Positions 58,916-64,000 of a stretch of 64,000 nt of DNA are shown in pieces. Source of the stretch: Cyanobacteria bacterium FACHB-DQ100 (GTDB lineage: Bacteria > Cyanobacteriota > Cyanobacteriia > Leptolyngbyales > Leptolyngbyaceae); the NCBI GenBank assembly GCA_014695195.1, contig JACJNW010000034.1, positions 181,944 to 245,943 of the forward strand. Reading direction: 5' to 3'. The position numbers were made by a program, and so were the translations under genes. Position 1 is the first letter of the stretch; each line of letters begins with the position of its first letter. A model generated the notes under the pieces. That model had not been told where the DNA came from. It did not search any database and saw only the letters and a list, made by a program, of their open reading frames with translations.

Positions 58916-59618
58916 GGTCGTTTTGTTTGACCATGACGGAACTGTTGTGGATAGCGAGATTGTGGCGTTAAAGAGCGCGTGGAAATTAACGGCTGAGGTG
59001 GTTTGCGAGTTTCCGGGGGCACGTCACTATGATTTGCCAGACTTTATCAAGCACTTTGCAGGGAAACCGTATCGAGAGATTTTGGGGCAAATTTATGCAG
59101 ATGCACCGATGGCTTTAGCGGAGGCTGACATTCAGCGATTGGTGCTGGAGGAAGAAGATCGAGCGATCGATCACTTGAGCATTGATGCAAAGCCAACTGA
59201 GGGAACGCCTGCGGTGCTAGAGGAGTTGTGCGATCGTGGCATTGAGTTTGCGCTAGTGAGCAACAGTAGTCTACGGCGGTTAAAGGCTTGTTTAGCAGCT
59301 TCGGAGTTAATGGAGTATTTTGGCGATCGTGTGTTTAGTGCGGCTGATTCTCTTCCGGTTCGCAGACCGAAGCCTTTGCCAGATGTCTATCTTTATGCGG
59401 CACAGTGTTTGAATGCAGAGGTATCAAATTGTATTGCAGTCGAAGACTCAATCAGTGGAGTAAAATCTGCGGTTGCGGCTGGAATTCCAATGATTGTAGG
59501 GTATGTGGGCGGCACTCACATTACTGAAGATGAACGTAGCGATCGTGTCTCTGTACTGCGATCGGCGGGTGTTCATTGTGTGATTGAACAGATGTCTGAA
59601 TTGATTCCATTGCTCTAA
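58893..59618 (+). CDS. HAD-superfamily sugar phosphatase
   Basis: This 241-residue phosphatase has motif I LFDHDGTVVDSEI (nucleophile Asp and D+2), motif II LVSNSSL, motif III Lys in RRPKPLPDVYLYAA and motif IV VEDSISGVKSAVAAG. The helical cap between motifs I and II is of the beta-phosphoglucomutase/GS1 type acting on sugar phosphates. I chose ATG 58893, which is 23 bases inside the end of the dehydrogenase gene. Coupled to a mannitol-type dehydrogenase, it may dephosphorylate mannitol-1-phosphate or fructose-6-phosphate; that pairing is inference. Confidence 0.87.
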   Translation: MTSFQPHKVVLFDHDGTVVDSEIVALKSAWKLTAEVVCEFPGARHYDLPDFIKHFAGKPYREILGQIYADAPMALAEADIQRLVLEEEDRAIDHLSIDAKPTEGTPAVLEELCDRGIEFALVSNSSLRRLKACLAASELMEYFGDRVFSAADSLPVRRPKPLPDVYLYAAQCLNAEVSNCIAVEDSISGVKSAVAAGIPMIVGYVGGTHITEDERSDRVSVLRSAGVHCVIEQMSELIPLL

Positions 59619-59647
59619 ATCTGTCTCAAGAAAGAGAGTCTTTTTGA

Positions 59648-61306
59648 ATGCTCTCCCCTAAGTTTAATAATGGGATTGAGTTAGTAACAGAAAGCTTTAT
59701 GAATATTATTGGTAGAATCAAGCTTCCCAAGTCAGTTGATATTGCTCAATTGTATGTTCAATGTGATGGAGCAGTATCGATTGATGATCAGGAAGGCAGC
59801 AAAAAGATAGTTCTGGGTCAAGGTGGAACGGTTTCTTCTAGCTCTTATTTCAATTCATTTTACGAAAGCTACTACGTTAAATACACCTCGCTTGAATCTA
59901 TCTATTATGTGCTAGAGCTAGAGGGTGATTTTAAGGTTACTGTTTACAGAGAAGTCGCTGAAAGTAATGCAAGAGAAGCAATTTTAGAACAACATCTTGA
60001 GCAGTGCGAGCTTTCTACGCCTGTGAAGCTGGCTGCGATCGATCTGGTTCAAACCGAAAATGCAGGCAGAATCTATGCTGAGATTACTTGCCTCAGTGAA
60101 CAGGGAATTTTCGGGTCTGGCTGGATTGCGACGGATCAACCGAAAGCTAGGGAAGTTTCACTTGGCATTGTGATTTGTACGTTCAAGAAAGAGGATTACG
60201 TTAGAAATACTCTTTCGACGCTGCTGCAAGATGAATTGTTGCACGATCGCGATTTAAAGATTTTTGTTTCGGATAATGGTCGGACACTTGATCCGAATGA
60301 GTTTGCAGATTCGAGAGTGAAGCTATTTCCGAACATGAATGCGGGTGGTAGTGGTGGCTTTACCAGAGGCATCATGGAGGTTTTAGCAGAAGGTAGCTCG
60401 ACTCATCTTCTATTGATGGATGATGATGTCGAGTTAGAAAGCGAAAGCGTTTTTCGACTGTTCTCGGTGCATGAGTATGCGAAGACGGAGTTGATCATTG
60501 CGGGTGGCTTGCTGAACTTAAACAGAAAATGGTCTTTGTATGAGGCAGGCGCAACCTACAACGAGGCTTCTAAAACGAAGGGTGCATCTGACTCACTGAT
60601 GCCATTGAACTATGATTTAGATTTGCGGGATACTAAGGTTCTGAATCAATTGTTGAGGGAAGTGGATGCAGATTATGGTGGGTTTTGGTTCTGCTCTTTC
60701 TCGAAAGCGTTGGTAGAGCGGATCAAACTGCCGTTGCCGTTGTTTATTAAGCTCGATGATGTTGAGTTCTGCATGAGAGCAAAGCGGAAGTTTGGCATTC
60801 CGATCGTCACCTTCCCGTCGATGGCAGTATGGCATATTCCCGCTTCTGCAAAGAACCTCAATTGGGAAGCATACTACTATTTCCGCAATGATTTGATTAC
60901 TTATGCAATGCACTTCTCACCGAACTATAAACATACGGTGACTAATCTGACCAAAGAGATTATGCAGGCGTTGTTAAAGCCAGATTACGATCGTGCTCAG
61001 ATGCTGATTAAAGCATTTGAGGACTATCTGAAAGGGACGGAGTTGATTAAGGGTGCTAATCCAGAGTTGACTCACCCGATGACGCTGAAGCTGAGTCGGA
61101 GCTATGAAAATCAAATCGAGATTGATACTTTAGCAAGCGTTGAGCTTTTAGCACGTTGGGCAAGTGTTGCAGAACAAGGGCGCACGCGCTGGGAGGATGC
61201 GAGTCAGGACTGGAAAAATGCTTATGCAGAGCTAACGTCTGAGGCGTTTTGGCGGGAGTATCTAGGGCTGAAAGAGATAGCTTACTCACGGGCGATCGGG
61301 CAGTAA
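59648..61306 (+). CDS. GT2 glycosyltransferase, GlfT2-like galactofuranosyltransferase
   Basis: This 552-residue protein has an N-terminal beta-sandwich domain (residues about 1-175) followed by a GT-A core: LGIVICTFKKEDYVRNTL, NMNAGGSGGFTRGIMEVLAEG and the metal-binding LLMDDDVELESESVF. A second conserved acid group is in FIKLDDVEFCMRAKRKFG and a catalytic His in MAVWHIPASAKNLNWEAYYY, written as WHIPAS at about residue 396. The C-terminus is helical. This is the architecture of mycobacterial GlfT2, which builds galactofuranose chains. With glf in the same region a Galf polymerase role is likely. It follows the HAD gene by 29 bases. Confidence 0.85.
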   Translation: MLSPKFNNGIELVTESFMNIIGRIKLPKSVDIAQLYVQCDGAVSIDDQEGSKKIVLGQGGTVSSSSYFNSFYESYYVKYTSLESIYYVLELEGDFKVTVYREVAESNAREAILEQHLEQCELSTPVKLAAIDLVQTENAGRIYAEITCLSEQGIFGSGWIATDQPKAREVSLGIVICTFKKEDYVRNTLSTLLQDELLHDRDLKIFVSDNGRTLDPNEFADSRVKLFPNMNAGGSGGFTRGIMEVLAEGSSTHLLLMDDDVELESESVFRLFSVHEYAKTELIIAGGLLNLNRKWSLYEAGATYNEASKTKGASDSLMPLNYDLDLRDTKVLNQLLREVDADYGGFWFCSFSKALVERIKLPLPLFIKLDDVEFCMRAKRKFGIPIVTFPSMAVWHIPASAKNLNWEAYYYFRNDLITYAMHFSPNYKHTVTNLTKEIMQALLKPDYDRAQMLIKAFEDYLKGTELIKGANPELTHPMTLKLSRSYENQIEIDTLASVELLARWASVAEQGRTRWEDASQDWKNAYAELTSEAFWREYLGLKEIAYSRAIGQ

Positions 61307-61356
61307 TTTGAAAGGCGATCGCTGGAGTTTTTCATTATCTTCATCGTCAGTTGTGT

Positions 61357-61451
61357 CAGCGGTATAACGCTAAGTTGAGCGGCGGCGGACTGCCTCGAAC
61401 TCCCACAAACGCTCTCTGTTCCGTCCGCACCAACGCAGTGTTGAGTTGCTG
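61357..61451. repeat. attC-like inverted repeat between GT2 gene and sensor kinase
   Basis: This 95-nt imperfect palindrome has an outer stem CAGCGGTATAACGC / GTGTTGAGTTGCTG with many wobble pairs and one mismatch. A small internal loop follows, then an inner GTTG/CAAC box (61374-61377, 61431-61434), unequal bulges and a GCGGAC/GTCCGC stem closing a 32-nt loop. R-box-like heptamers are GTATAAC (61362-61368) and GTTGAGT (61440-61446). This resembles the folded shape of integron attC sites, but no integron integrase is in the window. No gene fits here. Confidence 0.5.
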
Positions 61452-61499
61452 GCAATTGATTAGAAGCTTTATCTCTTAATCTAGAGAAAACCACTGAGA

Positions 61500-62876
61500 T
61501 TAGGAAATTGGAATTTTAATGGTAAATTCAGTTCCCTTTCCCAATTCAGAGATTACATCGATCGTCCCCTGATGCTTTTCGATAATTTGATGGCAGATTG
61601 ATAGTCCTAATCCTGTCCCTTTGCTGCTAGGCTTTGTCGTAAAGAATGGATTAAAAATTCTCTCTTTAATTTCAGGAGGAATTCCATTTCCATTATCTTG
61701 AATGCTGATACAAACCTGTTTAGAGCCAGCTACACAGGTTTGTATCACAATCTGCTTGGATTTTACATCAGTCTCAAATAATGCATCAACAGCATTGGAA
61801 AGAATATTCATAAATACTTGATTTAATTGAGATGGATAACACAAAATTTTTGGCAAATCTCCATATTTTCTAACGACCTCAATACCTTGCTTTAACTTGT
61901 GGTTGAGAATCAGTAATGTGCTATCGATTCCTTCGTGTAGGTCCACATCTTTTTGTTCTGCCTCATCCAATCTAGAAAAGTTGCGTAATGACAGAACAAT
62001 ATCTCTAATCCGACTGGTTCCCGTTTGCATTGATGCAACTATACGTGGTAAATCAATCAATAAAAACTCAAGGTCAATCTCCTCCATGCAATCAGTGATT
62101 TCAGGAGAGGCTTGTGGAAAGTACTGTTGATAAAGTTTAAGTAGGGTTATGAGAGACTGAACATACTGGTCGATGTGGGTGAGATTACCGTTGATAAAGT
62201 TAACCGGATTGTTGATTTCATGAGCAATCCCTGCCACCATTTGTCCCAACCCAGACATCTTTTCAGCCTGAATCAGTTGTGCTTGAGTTCTCTGTAAGTT
62301 TTCGAGAGCCTGTTCTATGTCTCTAGCTCTCGCCTCTGCAAGTGTGGCAATCTCCTCCTTGCCTCTTAAAATATCTTTTAGTTTCACTTCCCGTTCTGCT
62401 AACTCATCCATTAATCGACTCTTCGCTTGCAAAAGAAAGAGAAAATCAGCAGCAGAGTCGTGAATTGCAAAGTCTTTTAATTTGATTCCAATGTGGTTTA
62501 GCTGGCTAATTTCTGTAACGACTGGGGAACCCAGAAAGAAAATGGCCTCGCAGTCATCAACAGGTATCATCTGCCCTTTTAAAGTCATTTCACTATGGAG
62601 CGATTTCAGAATAAATATGCTGTGAGATTGCTTACTAATGGCAGCAAAATTAGCAGTTTGAATAATAGGGCGGTTAATCTGGAAGCACTTGGTAAACTGT
62701 GACCCGATGATGTCAGGAATAAGCCGCTGCAAAACTTCTCCAGATTGGATGATTGTGCGATCGCCATTAAACACAAAATGAAAAGGAAATGACTTCGCAA
62801 GTAAGTGGGGTGGCAAAGTGAATTGGGGCTGCATGAAAAGTTCAGTTGGGTTTATATTGGATGGTAAACTCATCAT
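61500..62876 (-). CDS. H-NOX-associated sensor histidine kinase
   Basis: This kinase of about 458 residues has an N-terminal H-NOX-associated (HNOBA) domain (SFPFHFVFNGDRTIIQSGEV, FILKSLHSEMTLKGQMI, AIFFLGSPVV). A coiled-coil signalling helix rich in charged residues follows, then HisKA with the phospho-acceptor His in MVAGIAHEINNPVNFINGN and HATPase (NILSNAVDA, DNGNGIPPE, KGTGLGLSI). There is no membrane segment. I chose the paired ATG at 62876, preceded by GAGGG, which overlaps the H-NOX gene by 35 bases; a later Met at 62834 is possible. It responds to the H-NOX protein in NO signalling. Confidence 0.92.
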   Translation of the reverse strand: MMSLPSNINPTELFMQPQFTLPPHLLAKSFPFHFVFNGDRTIIQSGEVLQRLIPDIIGSQFTKCFQINRPIIQTANFAAISKQSHSIFILKSLHSEMTLKGQMIPVDDCEAIFFLGSPVVTEISQLNHIGIKLKDFAIHDSAADFLFLLQAKSRLMDELAEREVKLKDILRGKEEIATLAEARARDIEQALENLQRTQAQLIQAEKMSGLGQMVAGIAHEINNPVNFINGNLTHIDQYVQSLITLLKLYQQYFPQASPEITDCMEEIDLEFLLIDLPRIVASMQTGTSRIRDIVLSLRNFSRLDEAEQKDVDLHEGIDSTLLILNHKLKQGIEVVRKYGDLPKILCYPSQLNQVFMNILSNAVDALFETDVKSKQIVIQTCVAGSKQVCISIQDNGNGIPPEIKERIFNPFFTTKPSSKGTGLGLSICHQIIEKHQGTIDVISELGKGTEFTIKIPIS

Positions 62877-63393
62877 GATCTGCACCCTCAGACTTGCTTT
62901 GAATTTGGGTAACTTCAACATCTGTATTCAAGTGCGTACCCAAGCCTTTCACTAATCCCACCACCATCGGAGCTAACCCCTCTCGATGTGAATGATAGTG
63001 AAGGTGTAGCTTTTGTCCTTCAATTTCCTCACAGTCAAAAGATGGCGGCTGGAGTTTTGGAAAACTTATTCCGACACGGGTATGAAGGTCATCTAGATTC
63101 TGTAAAAATTCGGGAAGCGTATCGCCGCTCATCGCCATCAGTTCCCCATACCCTTCTTCAGAGGTGTATTGCACCCAGAACTCTCCAAAGGCTTGCATGA
63201 TTGCTGAAGCAGGTAGACCCAAAACAAGACTTGCAGCCTTTACAAGCCTATGGGTTACATCATCCGGGTAAGACTCCATGCTGATGAAAGTATCAACTTC
63301 AACTTCAGCCTTATGCTGAATCTTATTCCAGGTTTCTTCACCGAAGCGACTGCACACCATGTCGCGAATTGCTTTGTTGACTAAGCCGTACAT
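62842..63393 (-). CDS. H-NOX heme-based NO/O2 sensor
   Basis: This 183-residue heme protein resembles the Nostoc-type H-NOX. The proximal heme ligand is H104 in NLDDLHTRVGISFP and the heme-propionate YxSxR motif is Y133, S135, R137 in HYHSHREGL. The N-terminus MYGLVNKAIRDMV and the YTSEEGYGELMAMSGDTLPEF segment are typical. It binds NO (and in some cases CO or O2) and inhibits or activates its kinase partner. A strong ribosome binding site (AGGAGG) precedes the ATG at 63393. The kinase gene overlaps its 3' end, so both are one operon. Confidence 0.95.
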   Translation of the reverse strand: MYGLVNKAIRDMVCSRFGEETWNKIQHKAEVEVDTFISMESYPDDVTHRLVKAASLVLGLPASAIMQAFGEFWVQYTSEEGYGELMAMSGDTLPEFLQNLDDLHTRVGISFPKLQPPSFDCEEIEGQKLHLHYHSHREGLAPMVVGLVKGLGTHLNTDVEVTQIQSKSEGADHDEFTIQYKPN

Positions 63394-63581
63394 AAAACCT
63401 CCTGTAGTGCTGTTTCAGAATTGCTATGTAGCTTGTCTGCAACCTCTTTGAGATTAGGTTGCTTGAAAGTTGATCGGCAAAATGCTCCCTATAGAATAGG
63501 TTGCCCACTTCTGAAGTAAATTTGCTAGTTTTGGTACAAATGGAGTGATTACATACCGTGTCGTTACTAGAAGATAAAGTA

Positions 63582-63640
63582 GCCCAACAATTGTTTAGAC
63601 TGACGCTTTCCGCCTAACCATTTAGATCGGAGCGTTAGGC
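63582..63640. repeat. Second attC-like site, 59 bp
   Basis: GCCCAAC (63582-63588) and GTTAGGC (63634-63640) match the integron R-box consensus RYYYAAC and GTTRRRY and span 59 bases, the classical length. The L boxes are not clearly paired; instead an inner GCCTAAC (63612-63618) pairs perfectly with GTTAGGC. R-box pairs at this spacing occur by chance several times in a window this size, so this call is weak alone. Confidence 0.35.
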
Positions 63641-63858
63641 CGGAGATGGTCGGCATAATACCCTGTTAGGGCGATTTGGACTGCTCAAAGGCATAACATC
63701 CGAAACTAGGATATCAGACCGATTTTTTCTGCTTAATCCTGGAATTAGAAACATTAGACTGGCTCATATTCCGCATATTACTCCTCGCTAGGGTAATTAG
63801 ATAGAAAATTTTCGTATTTTTTTTCAAAGAGAGCCTGTACTATTCTGCCTAAAATTCT

Positions 63859-63890
63859 GCTCAACCACGTTCACCAGATGAACGTTGGGC
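63859..63890. repeat. Hairpin with R-box-like ends next to transposase gene
   Basis: GCTCAAC (63859-63865) and GTTGGGC (63884-63890) bracket a CGTTCA/TGAACG stem with a CCAGA loop and a two-base bulge. It lies 36 bases before the transposase ATG. It is too short for a normal attC site and may be a subterminal part of the insertion sequence or a terminator-like block to outside transcription. Confidence 0.45.
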
Positions 63891-63926
63891 GTTGCCTAAT
63901 GGAGAGATGAATTAAGGTGACTCTCA

Positions 63927-64000
63927 ATGCAGTGCCCTGAATGCCAATCCACTCATATTCGCAAGAATGGAAAACGCAAAGGCAAGCAAAATCATATTTG
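63927..64000 (+). mobile_element. 5' end of IS1-type transposase (InsA-like), cut by window edge
   Basis: ATG 63927 opens MQCPECQSTHIRKNGKRKGK followed by QNHI, continuing past base 64000. The CPxC zinc-finger half with the HIRKNGKRKGKQNH run is the hallmark N-terminus of IS1-family InsA/transposase proteins that are widespread in cyanobacteria. Only about 25 codons are visible, so completeness, frameshift and inverted repeats cannot be judged. The left end of the element is probably between the hairpin at 63859 and the ATG, but I cannot fix it. Confidence 0.8.

Larger units (their letters stand above)
63394..63926. promoter_or_regulatory. Intergenic region with attC-like and hairpin sequences
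   Basis: This 533-bp stretch contains no credible gene. It holds the H-NOX promoter near its left end, an attC-sized pair of R-box-like heptamers at 63582-63640, an inner GCCTAAC/GTTAGGC hairpin, and a hairpin with R-box-like ends at 63859-63890 beside the transposase start. AT content rises to the right, consistent with an insertion boundary. Confidence 0.5.

Noticed and set aside
63612..63640. GCCTAAC/GTTAGGC hairpin considered as a terminator
   Set aside because: The 7-bp stem has a 15-base loop and no T-run on either strand, so termination is unlikely.

Overview
The window is chromosomal DNA from a cyanobacterium, probably a filamentous Leptolyngbya-like lineage. The reasons are the very frequent HIP1 octamer GCGATCGC and its GCGATCG/CGATCGC variants, a high-light-inducible (Hli) protein with a chlorophyll-binding motif, an H-NOX protein closely resembling the Nostoc type, cyanobacterial hypothetical families, and a dispersed GCCCCCTAAATCCCCCA palindromic repeat. 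No rRNA, tRNA or CRISPR array was seen.

Layout. 1-6.5 kb: a trehalose synthase/maltokinase fusion (cut by the left edge), divergent 4-alpha-glucanotransferase malQ, and an SbmA/YddA-type ABC exporter. 6.5-9 kb: small conserved proteins, an M48 metalloprotease and a DUF456 membrane protein. 8.95-19.26 kb: a minus-strand run of five secreted or outer-membrane genes (four DUF11/SdrD-like surface proteins plus a 1138-aa Ig-domain/beta-barrel protein), the best candidate for an undescribed system. 19.7-23.4 kb: a small hydrolase and a PlsY-like domain fused to a rifampin-phosphotransferase-like ATP-grasp/swivelling-His protein. 23.4-28.4 kb: a hypothetical gene, a truncated hicA remnant beside a repeat element, ilvD with a divergent LysR regulator, a rhomboid protease and htpX.

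28.4-38.9 kb: a DUF72 protein, a CheR-CheB-hybrid kinase signalling module, comF, a divergent PEP-synthase-like protein, a Fur-family regulator, purS-purQ, an ExoD-like protein, a DUF1499 protein and a CAP-domain lipoprotein. 39-46.8 kb: an AAA+ ATPase behind a frameshifted pseudogene, an orphan peptide-type solute-binding protein, a ferritin-like protein, crcB with a hypothetical partner, a 33-aa membrane peptide, a stress protein, a methyltransferase, a DUF4383 protein and hli. 46.9-61.3 kb: a carbohydrate island of galK, an M24-like protein, galT, UDP-galactopyranose mutase glf, a GT4 glycosyltransferase, a GH2 glycosidase, hflX, a mannitol-type dehydrogenase overlapping a HAD phosphatase, and a GlfT2-like glycosyltransferase. 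Together these suggest galactose activation, conversion to UDP-galactofuranose and polymerisation, with a polyol branch.

61.3-64 kb: an overlapping H-NOX/histidine kinase pair (NO or O2 sensing) lies between two attC-like inverted repeats, and the window ends inside the 5' end of an IS1-type transposase. This stretch looks like an accessory insertion. Short in-frame tandem duplications recur across the window.
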